From assembly GCA_029706075.1 (NCBI GenBank), contig JAINUG010000257.1, positions 779,535 through 843,534 on the forward strand: a DNA stretch of 64,000 nucleotides, read 5' to 3'. The DNA comes from Aldrovandia affinis (lineage: Eukaryota; Chordata; Actinopteri; Notacanthiformes; Halosauridae). Shown piece by piece: positions 27,101-41,638 of the stretch (position 1 is its first letter; each line of letters starts with the position of its first letter). The notes beneath the pieces are model-generated. The model was not told the origin of the DNA, ran no database searches, and saw nothing but the letters and a program-made list of their open reading frames with translations. A program made the translations under genes and the position numbers.

Positions 27101-30100
27101 ATAGGCTAGCAGCGGGCTTGTGGGGGGCTTATATATAATTTATATATTCAATTATATAAATGGTAAAGTAAAGTATCGCTATAAATGTGATCCATCTCAT
27201 TGTTTACATTACTCAATATTGATATACATATACAAACGGTTAAAAAATGAATCTTCTTTTCGGCAATTGCAATAGGTAATTATAGTGTGTGTTCCCAAGT
27301 TTCTCTTCAGTTGCAAGTTCAAACGCGCGTATCAGTAAAATCATTGAAATGAATAGAGATGGGCCCCTAATCTGGATCAGGCCGTTCCATAAATTGTCCT
27401 ATCTTTATTGGCGATAAGCCTTTCAGATCGTTTGCATTTACGTCGCACATTCTTTTAAGGCCAGTGTGCTGTTATAGAACAGTCTCGTGCCAAGTGACTT
27501 GAGAGTGGAACTTTTGGCCGGCTCCAGCGGGTTCCTGCTCGTGACAGTGGTCGTGTTGACATTGCCTAGCAGCGAAACGTCTGGCCTGGGGCTGAGGGGG
27601 ACAGTTGTGTGCGCTGCATGTCCACGATGCCAGCCGATGGGATTAAGGGAGCGCTGCTCCGGTATCCAGCTGCCAGGAAAAGCGCCGTTTCCGCTCCTGA
27701 CACATAATGGAGCCTTTCAGCTGCCTGTCGCTCCTGCCGGATGCCTTCGTTGATTTATTCTGCCCCTAAAGTGGTGTCGGGAGTCAAGGGCCTCGCTGTC
27801 TGCCGTCTTGCGGGGAAAGGGGGCCACAGGCCTGGAGGGTGTGTCTGCGGCAGTGTGTCTTGAGGCTCCCTGCGAGTCATCGCGTCTCCCTTTTCACAGA
27901 GAAGTCGGCTTGAAGAGCGCGTTGACGATGAACTGGCGTTGAGGAATTTGAATTCGGTTCAGAGGTGATCCAGAGGAGCTGTAAAACTGGCGTCGAACGT
28001 TTTGAAGAATCTGAATTCTGAGAGGAGCCAGGGTTTCTTCCCTTGGCCCTTGTGCTTTGTCTCTGCTTTTTTATGACATCCTGCCTCAACTGCCATTTTG
28101 ACCTTGTTTGTGATGATTGTTCTTTGGGATGTTCATTCCCATATTCCACGCATTCCTAGGGAAGGGCCCCGTGCCATCAGCGACAGATTGCCTAACTGGA
28201 CATCGTGCCCACGCCAAGCACAGTGGTCCCAGCGGTCCCAATTTATCAGCCATAAATTCTGACAAAAGCTTAGTATTGAATGGCAGTGGAGGATGAGGTA
28301 GAGGAAGGGGTGGTGCCTGAGCAAGGAGGCCTTGAATTTCTGCACACCAGCTGGCTGCTGTTGTACTTTCCACGCCTGTGATTGGCCGGGGTGGGTCCTA
28401 GCTGTCTGGTTGCCAGATATGGCTAGAATGCACCATGCTGTACCAAAGTGCAGACACACAAAGACTCCCATGCGTAAGGCTGGACTGTACTGCATTAGCC
28501 CTCTGTGTGCCGGAATGTTCTCCGCTGCACTGAGAGGTGTAGCCATAAAGAGGTGTGCTTTAGCTGTGAGACTGCTGCATTGCACTCCACTGCACTGACC
28601 TTTCCAGACAAATGGTTCAGATCTAGGCTAGACTGCGCACCCAGCTGTGCTGCTACCCTGGACTGCGTTGAAGTACTATACTCTGTTGCACTTCATTATA
28701 TATAGATGGACATTTTCAGACATTTGAAAACATTGATTGACATGCTTTGACATGTATTATGATTGTGGTTAATTGTGGATGTTTATTTTTCCCAAACGTT
28801 AGTCATGGATGTAATTAAGGAGGGACTCCTGGACATGGCTCATATGTTATACTGAGATGCCTGTGTCACAGAGGTGTTTGTGAAATCTAGTGGCAGCGCA
28901 AGGATCACAGTGCTAAGGGTATTACGTAGCGTTCACAGTGATCCACTAGCTCTATAGGGATGCATCTACTTGATGACAGCATCCCTTGCTTGTTAAGTGT
29001 CTTGTTCCTGGTCACAGCGGGCATTCTCTCTCCCTGTTACTGTCCCTTATGCGGTCTGCTTTCCGGCAGTAACCTGCAGCACTTTGATTGGCAAAGAACA
29101 ATCAGTGAGAAATGAAAGCGGTGTATTTTGTGTTACTTATTGTACATATGTACCAGAGGGAAGAACACTGTGGATAATGTAAACCCTCAGTAGTTCACAT
29201 GAGGTGTTAAAAAATGGACAATTTAGCGATGTTTGTCTACGAGAATTTACTGATTTGAAAGCTGCTTGTGTTTTCATTAGTTTGAGTTTATTGTGGTGAA
29301 TTCTGATCATATTTGTAAACTCAAGACTAAACCATAATGTTCCAGATGTCCCAGTTCATCTGCCTACTTTTGTTTATTCCAGCATTTGAATATTTTTGGT
29401 CATTATTTCTTCAAAACCAATACCAAGTTAAATTTTGTGTACCTCAGCTTTTTAAAAACATATATTTACTTGGTTTTTGTCCGTCTCCACACATTTTCAA
29501 GTCACTTTAGAAGTGCGATTATTTATTTGGTTTATTTCCTTGTGATGTTTTTAACCCCACCCCGACCGTTCTTGCCCACCACCCGCCTCCCCCTGCCTGA
29601 TTGGATAATTCTCTCAGCAGTAGCTTGGGCTTCTCGAGTTTAATGGAACTTTACCGGGGGCCCGTGGCTACCGCGACCATGACAACCTCCGCGATCGCGA
29701 CCGACCCGGCTGCTGCCACCCCCGGGAACTGGCCAGACGGACCCAGGAAATCACCTCTGATGACGGACAGGGAAGAGGCATCCCATCTGCTGGAATCGGG
29801 GAGAAATGGCACAAGGATGACACGCGGCACTCTCGCCTCGCCAACGCATGCCAATGCGAGCCCCACCCACTTCCTGCCCATACCTGACACCCAACGGGGC
29901 GGGCCAGGGGAGGCCGAAGGCAAGGGGGTCAAACCACAGCTACACCACAGACCTTCCTGGTCGGATGATCAAGCCCCAATGTGAGCCTCCCGATCACCTG
30001 TGATTTCATGTTTTTATTGATAACGTGTTCACGGAGTATATTTCTTACCTGATGAGGTTGAGTGTTCGGTAGCTCTTTTAACGGAAGCCTCACTCTGTGG

Positions 30101-33100
30101 GTTCGTCAAACACAAGACAACAACTCACTTTAAGAAGAGTCCTTGACTGTAACACCGCCTAGAACAAACAGCAATTACAAAAGTATTTGTCAAAAGTACC
30201 CCCACCATGAGCAGTTTAATACCAGACAACCTTAAAAAAATATATGCAAAACATTATGGGATTGTTCTTCTTGGCCTGCATGTCTGTTTTGTCGCCTTGA
30301 TGATGACGGTGTGTCCCTTGTCGCCTGCCCTAGATGGAATGGACTTTTTTCTCTTTGTTTTCCCTGTCATTTTTGTCTTTTTCATGACTATATCTGATTT
30401 GACTTATTATGAAGAAGATGCATGGACCCGTCTGCGCTGCATGTGTTGCGTTATAACCCACCCGCCCGCCGAGATGGTGGAGTGTAACAGGAAGTGAGAG
30501 GAAGAGGAAGGCTGGAGACTGGGGCGCTCCAGGGGGGCGGTCCTGCATTGGCTGGAAAGGAAACCCTGGGGGGGAGATTTTCAACCCCTGCCTGTTTCCT
30601 GGTTGTGAGAGGAGGCCGTGTGATTGGATTCTCTGCACTAGACATCCTCTGCATGGAAACTGAACAACAGCATTCGCAAAATAATTTTTTCACTTGTTTG
30701 TTTTGTTTTGTTTTATTTGGTTTTTTCCTTTTTCTTTACAGAATGTTTTTGTTTGATTTATTCTATTTTTGGAGCATGCATAGATGACATGAAGACAAGA
30801 AGGCTTTTTGTCGATTTTCCTGAAGTAACTGTGCATGACCGCATGACCTCTGACCTGTCAAAACAAGACTCTCCTTCAACCCGGGTGTTAAAACGATCCA
30901 GTAACAGAATTTGTCTTTGATTTGTATCAAGATAGTCCTTATTATATATCTGATTTAAAAATTGACGATAATTATTATGATAAAACAAGATAATAAAATA
31001 ATTTTATAATATCATTTTTAAATAATTGAAAAATATAATTATGTCAAAGTCACATTTTTATAGTTACGTAATTTATCATTGATAATTATATATGATTATA
31101 CAATTATATATGACAGCTTTGTAAATATAATTCTGGAATAATTGTTTATCAATCCAAAATTAGGTGAACGATATTAATGATAGATGTTGCTTTAAAAGGA
31201 GTGACAATCCCATCATACCTTGCAGCAAAATATGTATTTGAACAGAGAGCAACTCTGTTGGTGCTCCAGGCTTATATTAATAACATGTTTGTTACTGTCG
31301 CGTGCCATGTTTGTGTATAAGATCTTTGTACTTAATTATCCAAGGCCTGAATTATCTGCCTTTCTTGTGGTCTCTGCAACGAAACTGTAAACCATATTTT
31401 CACTCACACCCATTATGACATCAGAATATCTTTTTAACCCCTGTTTTGTAGCTGCAGTTATAGTACTAGACTTGTCCACCAAAGCCTGTGTTGTGGTTTA
31501 AAAAGGGTGTCTGGCTTTGAAGTTGGGACTAGCCGACAAGAAGGGCATGGTTTTGTGGATTGATTTGTTTAAATTTCGGACAGGATCGTTTCCATGTTAA
31601 AGTAATATGTATGCAGTCTGTTTACATCAGGGTTTTGTGACAGAAGACTTTAGCGCACATGCTAAGACCACCACCTACTGCTTGGTATGTGACATTACAT
31701 CTTGGCTGTGTTACTAGTTAGACAAAGGGCCATTTTCTCCTCTCTACTGAACAGTGTATATGCTTCAGGCAAACAGTGTTGTTTTCCAAATGTCACTTAT
31801 TTTTTTTTGGGTGAAGTTTAAAAAGTTCTGCATGAATGCTCTGGTCTGTGTGTTTGTCCTACACTGGATGCGCTCGTTGTTTGTTTTTAAGTGTTCTTTT
31901 CTTTTTCTATGTTTTTGCCTTTGTAGATTGAGCCACAGAGCTAGTGTGTCAGATGACCCCGAGTAAGTCGTCCTTCCTGTGTGCTTATTTCAGCATTCAT
32001 TTCCGTTCGCCCCCTCGACATGTCGGCTGCATGCGCGCGCTCGCGGCTTTTGCCGTCCACGAGTCTGGCTTCGCACCGCTGCGCAGGTACACCTGTGCGT
32101 GCATGCACCTAACCACACGTGTGCGCTGACTGGTTTTATGCTTGCAGCTGGTCTGAGTCTCCCGGTGAGACGGGGACCCCTGGCCCGGTGTGAGAGCTAC
32201 TCTAACAGCACCATGACGCAGTACAACAGACGCAGTATGAAAGTGTGCTCCACACAGTCTGTGGGGTTCATTCATCCGATGTGAAGAGCTCGCCTGTGAA
32301 CGTTTTCTGTGAGAATGGCTGGTTTTTCTTTTTTCTTCTTCCTTTCAGCATGGCCTGGACATTTCTCCATGGCAACAGTTTGACTTTTGATTGATTATGA
32401 GGCTGAGGGCCGTTCTTTGAAAAAGAAAATCAACATATTATTTAATGTTATATATATACATTTGAGCTTGAAGTTCATTTGACATTTTCTTTCATAATCT
32501 TTTCATAATAATTTTCTTGTATGAGTTCATGTAATATGTTGTTGAACTTATGAAGTCCCCAACACCCCAGTACATCTCAATGCATGGCCCTCACAAGGCA
32601 CAATTATAAAACCAACAAAACACTTTCCCTGAATGACATTTTCTCCATGATCAATGGGCTACGTACATGCCCTTTAAGGGCTGATCGTAATATTCCTTTA
32701 AGATAAACTCCTCACTCACTCCAAATATTTTAAAGCTTTTTTTCTCCCCCACATAGACCAAAGTGAAAGTTGTCCAGCTGCCATTATAGAAGCAACAGTT
32801 TGGCTCGTCGTGGGAGACCTTGACCTGTCTCTTTATTGGGTTTCATTGGCTGCCATTTGTGACGGTGTTTCTCGGGTTCAGGCCTTTGAGTCTGTTGCTA
32901 GGGACAGTCATCATCATCCCCAGGCCGCAGCGCCTCAGAGCAGGCCAGAGTAGTCGAGCATCGCAAAGCCCTGGCTGTTTGTGCACTCGGCCTAGTCATA
33001 CACGAGCTCTCGAGGGACTCCTGGGTAAGTGTGTTTTTTTCCACAAGGGTGACTAATCCCACACTGCTTACTAACATTAACAACGTGCGTAGACTGGAGC

Positions 33101-36100
33101 TGACCACGGCGACCGGCATGCTGCACTAGCTTGAACCTGAAGTGCAAAGGAGGGGAAGGCTCTTTGAGTGACCTCTCCTTCTCTAATAGCACTCCTTCCC
33201 TTTTATGTATTTAACATAACAGCTCGTTGTCATTGTCTCTCGCTTTTCCTGTTGGCACAGCGCCCTCGGTGCATCGGATATTCCTGGACTACTTTCTTTT
33301 TCACGCCGAAGACGAATGCGTCGGAGACCTTGGGTATTCCCGCGTCCGCATTGTTCCGCGAAAGAAAAAATAACGAAGGTCACTCTGAAAGATAATGGGC
33401 CGGCTGTCCCTGAGGATATTTTTTTCATTTCGTTTTTTTCCCGTAAGGAGCGAGCGGTTTTAAAAATAGGCAGTGCTGCAGTTGAAAACAATGGGGCAGG
33501 TGCAGCGGTAACCCGCCGGGTGACCTCACTCGATTGTGTTATTTGCGCCCATGACGGACTGCTGAAGCCCAGCTGAAACGCCAGCTTCCTCCAGACTGAG
33601 GCTGGTGTCTTATGCGCCCTCAAAATGGAAACACACCAATCGCACGCTCCCGTTCGCGCTGTGGCGCGGACGCAGAAGGGCGTCTGAGGTTCGCTGAAGT
33701 TTGCGCGGTGCATTTTTATGCGCCCCCCTCTCTCCGCCTGGCGCCATTGGTTCATCGCTGCTGTTGTGTCTAGAGATGTTATCAACGTTGACCGCAGCTT
33801 CCTCCCCCCTGCTTCGCCAGTTTGGACAGAGGCGAAGCCTGCTGGGAACGCAGCCCTCAGAATACCCGAGGGCCGCTTGTGCCAGGCCACTTTCACAAAG
33901 CCAATACTCTTTGTACCTGGCCTTCTCCCAGTCTTTATTTTTGCTGTTGGCTTTTGGTTTTCCCCATAAATTCATATTTTCAGGAGGGAGTACAGTAACA
34001 GAGATGTCTAAAACATTACATCTGACATTGACATATGCCGAGTGTTAAAAATGTTACTGTTATTTTAGTTAAGATAAGAAAAAAGAACAACCCTAATTGT
34101 TGGAACCCATGTTCAAATGTATTTCATGGCCCTTAAGTAGAATATTTCTGCCTCTGTGCATTACTAGAGTTAAGCCTTTCACTCCAACCTCCATAGGGTT
34201 TCGTCACAGAACACAAATTATAATGACACATCTTTTTGAACTAAACACCTATATGTGTTTGTAGAAGAGAACATTAAAGACTGTAATGGCTATTTACGTA
34301 TTTGCTTAGGTTGTCCCTACATCCTGCATTACTTGTAATGAACATATTAGCAATTTAAACAGCTGAGTATTTGGCTCAAGCAGTTTGCTTAAGTGTCCCA
34401 CACTGGGATCCCACCCAAGAGTCAAACCTTCAGCCTTCTGGTTTAAGAGCCATATCCCTGAGCTCTACTCCTTGTTGTGGCCCTTATTAAAACACAAAAG
34501 GGGATTGTATGACCTGAGCCAGAAAGTTGTGCAATCACTCATCTTCTTGCTGTCCAACGGGACAAACTGCCACCGGATAATCTTTTTTTTGTTTTAACTA
34601 AAAAACCTTTCAGTGCTGAGGCCTTAACAGTGTCAATCGGGCGTTTTCCTTGGCAGCCATGTTCTCCCCCTGTTGTGCTAATGTCATCCACTTCCCGTTT
34701 CCTGTCCGTCTGTGTCTAGAAGTGTGAGCATGATTGACATGCGGTATGAGGAAGAGGCCATCATGCACCCCCACAGTCAGGTTCGCCACGAGCTCATGCA
34801 CAACCAGTACAACCGACTGCGCGAGGAGGAGGACCACTGGCAGGACGTGAGTACCACAAGGGGGCGGTATTTCCCACTTCTGTGTCATTTCAATTCAGAC
34901 AAGGGAGTGACTGTGTAAATTATGTACTTGTGCATTTGCATACATGGTGGACACTCTGGCAGCTGATAATTGTATCGTCTAACACTCAATAATTCACCCT
35001 GGATAAGAAAACGAATAGTCATTACTCGGACGGTGAAGTAGGAGATGACAGAGACAGCAATGGTAACATTTATATAGTACATTACATTACAGGCATTTAG
35101 CAGATGCTCTTATCCAGAGCGACTTACACAGTTTCACATTTCTTTATATACAATCCATTTATACAGCTGGATATTTACTGAAGCAATCCAGGTTAAGTAC
35201 CTTGCTCAAGGTTATAACGGCAGTGCCCCACCTGGGATCGAACCTGCAACCTTTACGTTACAAGCCCAGTTCCTTAACCATTATGCTAACACTGCCGCTC
35301 TTCACTCTCCAACCGTATAGTGAAAGGAGAGATGATACGCATAGTGATGGCGTGTGTAAAAATCAGACAGGTAAAGCTAGTGATGCGGAGACGGTTGCCA
35401 CGGCGAAGGTGTTGACAGCTCTGCTCTCTCCCTCCAGGACCTGGCCCGCTGGAAGAACCGGCGGCGGAGCATCTCCCAGGACCTGATAAAGAAGGAGGAA
35501 GAGAGGAAGATGATGGAGAGGCTGATGAGCGAAGACGAGAGCACGTCCCTGAGGAGGAAGAGCATCAAGACCTACAGGGAGATCGTGGAGGAGAAGTACG
35601 TGTGACAGAAGAAAGCAAACTCCGATGGGCCGTGACCGCCCTGTCCTGAGTCCTACATTTACATTTAGATTTTAAGCATTTAGTAGACGCTCTTATCCAG
35701 AGCGACTTCCAAGATGTGCATTAATACATGGTAAGAACAATCATAGTTAGCGCACAAGATCAGTGCAGTATTACAGCGATAGACATCATTGCAGGCGTCT
35801 GCGTATCATACCTGTAACACTGGGAAAGAAAAGGTTAGTGTGTTGTTGTTTTTTTGTCCTCTAGCCGCCAATATCAAACTACGCTGATCTCCTGTCTCAA
35901 CCTCCTCTTTTTTCTGAACCTGCTCCTCTGTATACCCCTTCTCTCCTTGCTGAACCTGCTCTTCTGTCTGAACCTGTTCCCCCTTCTGAAACTACTCCTT
36001 TCTCATTCTACTCTCCCGTGTGAATCTGTTCTCATTTCGGACCCTACCCTCCTGTGTCTGTATAACTCCCCCCCTTCCCCCCGTGCGTCTGACTCTGCTC

Positions 36101-39100
36101 TCCTTCCTCCTCCTGACCCTGCTCCTGCTCTCTCCCCCGTCCCTCCGCAGGGAGCGTCGGGAGCGCGAGCTGCACGAGGCGTACCGGAGCGCCCGCACCC
36201 CCGAGGAGGCGTCGGCCGTGCTGCAGCGCTACGCCCAGCGCTTCACCATCAGCGAGGCCGTGCTGGAGCGCCTGCACCTGCCCCGGCTGCTGGAGCGGAG
36301 CGTGTCGGCCGACCCCAGCAACCCCATCCAACGCGCCTCCTCCACGTCCCCCACCAGGGAGCCCGGCCCCATGAAGTACCTGAGGCAGCAGTCGCTCCCG
36401 GCACCCAAGTTCACCTCCACGGTGGAGGCGATGGTGGGGCTGCCGCAGTCGCCCGCCCGGGCCCACAACCAGAACCCGAGCCAGAACCGGACCGGCTCCC
36501 CGGGGCACTCCCCCACCCGCGCCCTGCCCTCCAAGGCCGTGCCCCTGCTGGCCCCCAAACCTTACGCCCAGCCCTGGAGCTCACGCGCAGGCCCCAAGCC
36601 CGTCCAGGTAAGACCCAGGACCACCCTTCGGCAACCGGCTCCCTCAAAACACGTCACTTATCTGTATGGAGCAATCCTATTCAATTTTGTGGCTTTACAG
36701 CCGTAGTTCATCACAGGCATGAAACACAGGCAGAGAGAGAGAGAAGGGAGAAGGCTCCATCTCGTCAGCCCTAATCCTCCAACCAATTTTGAGCGTCCTG
36801 TACACATGCCATTATTCGCCACGGCAAGACCAACGCCATCTCAAGCGGCGGAGAAAACCTGAAAGCACGCACACTCACGAGCGAGCTGAAGGCCCTCTTT
36901 TGTGACGAGTGGCCGCCAGTTGTGTTTTTTCCAGATGCGAACAGCATGCTTCGAGACAATGTAGGCACAAACTAGCCTACCCCCCTGCCGCCCCCGTTTT
37001 TCCCCCTCCTGCTCCCATCGTGGGAAAGTCCTGCTGTGATGCCGTGGAGAGGGCTGAATAGGGGTTCTGTTCCCCCGGCGACGAGTGGGCCCTCTCAATG
37101 TGAAGTGGACCCCCTCAGAACACAAAGACCCCACACAGGCCCCGCCGCTGCCGGCTGTAGACGGCCATCCGCCTCCCCGCGTCTCCAGTTACCCTCCAAA
37201 GCTCCTTACGCAGTCATTACGGCGATCCATTCACTCTCCTGCCCCCTCGCTCCCGCCGTTTGAGAAGCCAGGAGCTGAGCACTGGGGACCCGGGCAGGCT
37301 TCCCGCCGGACGGCAGTTGGCATGTGTGAAAGATTTCAAAAGAGTGATCGAGGTGTTGTTTTGCTCTGCTGTTATAATAGTCATTTTTCCATGGTGGGTG
37401 GCAGTGGTTAGGAAATTGGTCTTGTGGCCAGGTTGTAGGCGCATCTCCCACAGTGGGCACTGCCATGTATGTTATTATATTACATTGCAGTTCTTTAGTG
37501 GATGCTCTTATCCAGCGGGACTTACGACACAAGGGAACATTGTGAACAGCAGAACAATTGTGTCCACATTGGGAGGTTGGGAAGAAAATATTATTTGATA
37601 AAGTAATATACAGTATCCCTATACACTACTTCAGTGTTGTCAAATAGATTTTTTAAAGGAAATGTCTGATATTTTGTCTAAAAATGCTGGAATTTAAATA
37701 CAGATTTTGTTGTCATTTGAATGTGGAAGCACTAAAGAAGTGTGTTACTATCTATTTCTTAGTATCTATCTTGAAGCCCAACCTATTGATGGATGCAGAG
37801 TGACCAATGTACAATTCATCTCAATGAAATTGGTTGAGATATGCATTGGTGTATAGCGATGGCGGGTCAAATGCACATGATCAGTGATGGAGGTTTAAGC
37901 CCTCAGTGTGCTGTGTGTGTGTGTGCCTCCCCTCCAGGTGGAAAGCGTAGCGCCCGTGAACGGGGAGACCGACGAGACCGACGAGGTGTTCGCCCCGGCC
38001 GAGGGCACGAGGGAGAGAGAGGGCGGAGTCTCCCCTGCGAGGTTCCTCCCCTCGCCCGCCAGGGCGGCGACCTGCGAGAGCGCAGTCTCCGCCGCTCCGA
38101 CCCCCACTCTTACAGCCACTCCCGACAGTCCCGCGGAGGAGGCGGAGCCGGTGGCAGTGCCAGCGGTCCCCGAACAGGAAGCGAGCGACTCCTGTCAGAC
38201 TGGGTGCGAGCACGTCGGTGTGGAGCCCGTCGGCATGGAGCCCGTCGGCATGGAGCCCGTCGGCGTGGAGCCATGGAACCCGTCGGCATGGAGCCCTCCG
38301 TCTTTCCTGCTCCGCCCCCTGAGGCTCCCAGGGACCTCCCACAGGACACGAGACCAGAAGAGACCCCGCCCACCCGGCCCACATCCCTGCCCACATCCCT
38401 GCCCATGGTCAGTGCTCAGCTTCTCGCGCTAAGATAAGAAGTCAACTTGGAGAACCAGATCGATATCACTTAGCACAGTAATAGTTAACAGTATTGTAGT
38501 AATATTGTAGTATATTGTACTAAAAAGTATAGTCGAAAGAAACTAGAACGTTTTTTCTCTTTGTAAAGTGTCCTGGGTTGTTCACAAGAAGTATATAACA
38601 GCTTTTTGTATTGTATTGAATTGTATTGTATTGTTGTAATGCTAGTATCACTTAGTACAATGGTCTATTGCTGGATTACTGCACTGATCTTGTGCGCTAA
38701 CTATGATTGTTCTTACCATGTATTAATGCACATCTTGTAAGTCGCTCTGGATAAGAGCGTCTGCTAAATGCTTAAAATGTAAATGTAATGTACAATTCAT
38801 AGTAAATAGAAATATAATAATACAAGTAGTACTCTTCTTCCTTTTCATTAGAGAGGCTTCTGCTTTTGAAAGGCACAAAGGCCATACCATCTCTTGTGTG
38901 TGATTTCGCTCCATAGCAGCCACAGGGGGAGGGTTGGGTGTGCCAGGAGGTGGAGGCAGAGGCAGGCGTTGGTCCGTTGGAGGTGGCGGACAGGACGGTG
39001 GGAGGAGAGACCACTGACCAGCACTCCCCGTCGAAAGGTCTGGGAGGCTTGTTACCTGGGCTGCTGTGCTCTCTACCACATACAGCCTGACACCTAGTGG

Positions 39101-41604
39101 TCAGCCTGAGAACTGTTTCAGAGGCCACTGAAGCCAAGACCTCATCCTTCTTCAAAAAGTTTTATGTATTTTGTGTCTGTTAGGGTTTAAAAGAATATTA
39201 AGATATTTCAGAACTCTCACCTTTTCAGGCACTACCCTTTGTCTTTACGGCTAATTGCTTGTTTTTCACTCAGCTTCTGTGTTCTTGTTTCAATTCCTCA
39301 AATTGTTACGGTGCACTGAAGCACATAATCAATGCAGGCCATAAGTCTGGTGAAATACACAATTGAGCTTCTTTGCGGTGCTGAGATTATGCACTGTCAC
39401 GATGCTCAAAAGCAGATTACAGAAAGGGGAAGAAATGTATTCGGTCCTGATTCAGTGATTTTTTATTAACAGCGGCCGTATTCATCGAAGCACTTGTTAT
39501 CCTTGTTACCGTCGTGAATAATCTTGCATGAAAAATCTTTATTTTTAACACTGTGCAGGGAACTGTGCCTGATGTTTCTGCTGGTGTTGCTAATGTAGGA
39601 TGCCAGCATGCTGAAGAGGAGGCCCCCCCCTGTGTGAGTTCCATGGCGACGGAGCAGAACAGCCCCGTCCCGACAGAGCTCCCCCCGACGAACAGCCACC
39701 AGCACCCAGACACGTCCAGCACGACACAGGTGAGCCTTCCTGTTAGCCGTGCAGGAAATGACATCACAACCCAGATGCCATCATGTTTCTGTCAACCCAC
39801 TTAAAGGGGACCTAAGGCTGTTTCTCTGAGAACACCGCCATTAGACGGCTTAACAGTTTTGACTTACCGTACGAACTGACATGCACTGGTAACTGACATG
39901 CACTGGTAACTGCCATGCACTGGTAACTGTCAAAACTATAAAGTGTCTTAATACTGTGTTGATCCACCATGAGCCACCAGAACACCTTCTATGCACCTCG
40001 ACCTAGATTCTACAAGTGTCTGGAACTCTATTGGAGGGATGCAACCCCATTCGTCCATCAGGAATTCCATCATTTGGTGTTTTGCTAATGGTGGTGGAAT
40101 ACGTTGCCTCATGGGGCCACTCCAGAATCTTCCATAAGTGTTCAATTGGGTTGAGATCTGGCGACTGAGACCACTCCCATCAGGATAGAAATGCTTCACC
40201 ATAGGATGATGGCCACTCAGAATTGCTTTGCATTTATTGGCATTTATCTTGCCCTCTAAGGGGTTGAGTGGACCTAAACCATGCCAGGGAAATGCACCCG
40301 AAACCATAAGAGTCACCGGTATCCCTCATTTACTCCAGTGTCCTTTATTTTTCTAGTTACCTGTACATCCAACTGTTTTAAAGTGTTAAAAATGGAAAAT
40401 GGACCCCAGAGAAAGTGGTTATGAGGCTATATTCTCATCAACACAACATCTGGCTGTCTGATTGACAGTACATAATGTAATATAAAGTGCAAATAAATCC
40501 TTATATATACAATATACAAGAAAGCCAAAAGTATCTTGTTTAAGACTCTTGATCTAGTACGAAAAGCGTTAAAAGTCATAGGCTATAGACATAAATCTCT
40601 TATCAGCTCATTACCTCCAAAGGCAATGTTAATTTAAAGATAACCTGGGACTCACTTGGGGAGATAAAAGTAGTAGTCTACCTAGGAGTCTATGTGATGT
40701 GTCTAATTTTAGATTGAAATTCATTTGACATTTTCTGTAAAAGACAAATATGTATTTGAGATTGAACCCCAGGGAAAGAGTTTTAGTTGGACATACCTGT
40801 CACGCACCAAATAAATGTCCGTCAACAGGCTGAGTTTAAATGCATGTCATGTTCAACCAAATATTTTCTCTGAGTTCTATTTTCTCATACAGCCATTATT
40901 ATTCATTTTTGTAAAAAAATATATCTTCAAGTGTGTGAACTAAGCAGAATTCTAGACTACCACAATTCTTAGTGACAGCTAAACACTGTTCTTAGGCTAC
41001 ATCTTAGCACACATGGCAGTGGACAAACATTAATATGTGACAGGGCAGAAGCAGAGAACTGAGAAACACAAAACCATAGCTGCATGTGTGAATTTAGGGT
41101 CCTGGCGAGAAGAGGAAACAAACAGGCCAGTGCGTCCTTCATCTCTTCTTACTTCCTGGTTCTCTTCTCTTTCTCTGTAGTATGAGTGTCACACAGGAAA
41201 CATAGCCTCATCACTAATGTGAGGACGCCACTACCACTAATGACGTGGTGCAGATATACAGTAGACCTCACCTTCCTATCACCTTTCCTTTCTTCTCTGC
41301 TTTGTGCATGCGTGTGTGTGTGTGTGTATGTGTGTGTGTGTGTGTGTGCGTGCATGCATGTGTATGTGTGTTTGCGCGTGCGTGTGTGTGTGTGTGTGTT
41401 TGTGCGCGCATGCGTGTGAGCATGTGTGTTTGTATGTGGTTTGTATGTGTGTGCGTGTGCATATGTGTGTGTGTATGTGTATGTGTGTGTGTGCGCATAT
41501 GTTTGTGTGTATGTGTGCGCGCGTATGTGTGAATATATGCGCATGTATGTGTATGCGTGTGCGTGTGTTTGTGCATATGTGTGTGTGTGTGTGTATGTGT
41601 GTGC

Positions 41605-41638
<34 letters not shown>

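Noticed and set aside
29651..29932. 93-residue minus-strand frame
   Set aside because: Shadow of cassette exon 2 on the opposite strand.
30207..30497. Hydrophobic 96-residue frame as a membrane protein gene
   Set aside because: Two hydrophobic stretches but no known family, intronic and AT-rich; chance is likely.
32147..32284. Possible alternative limch1 exon with [20 protein letters not shown]
   Set aside because: The acceptor is fair, but the frame needed from phase 2 reaches a stop and no donor fits. It could only be an out-of-frame terminal exon. No support.
33183..33896. 237-residue minus-strand frame
   Set aside because: The longest non-repeat antisense frame, but with no recognisable domain, no promoter or intron signals, and mixed composition. 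Probably chance in GC-rich intron DNA.
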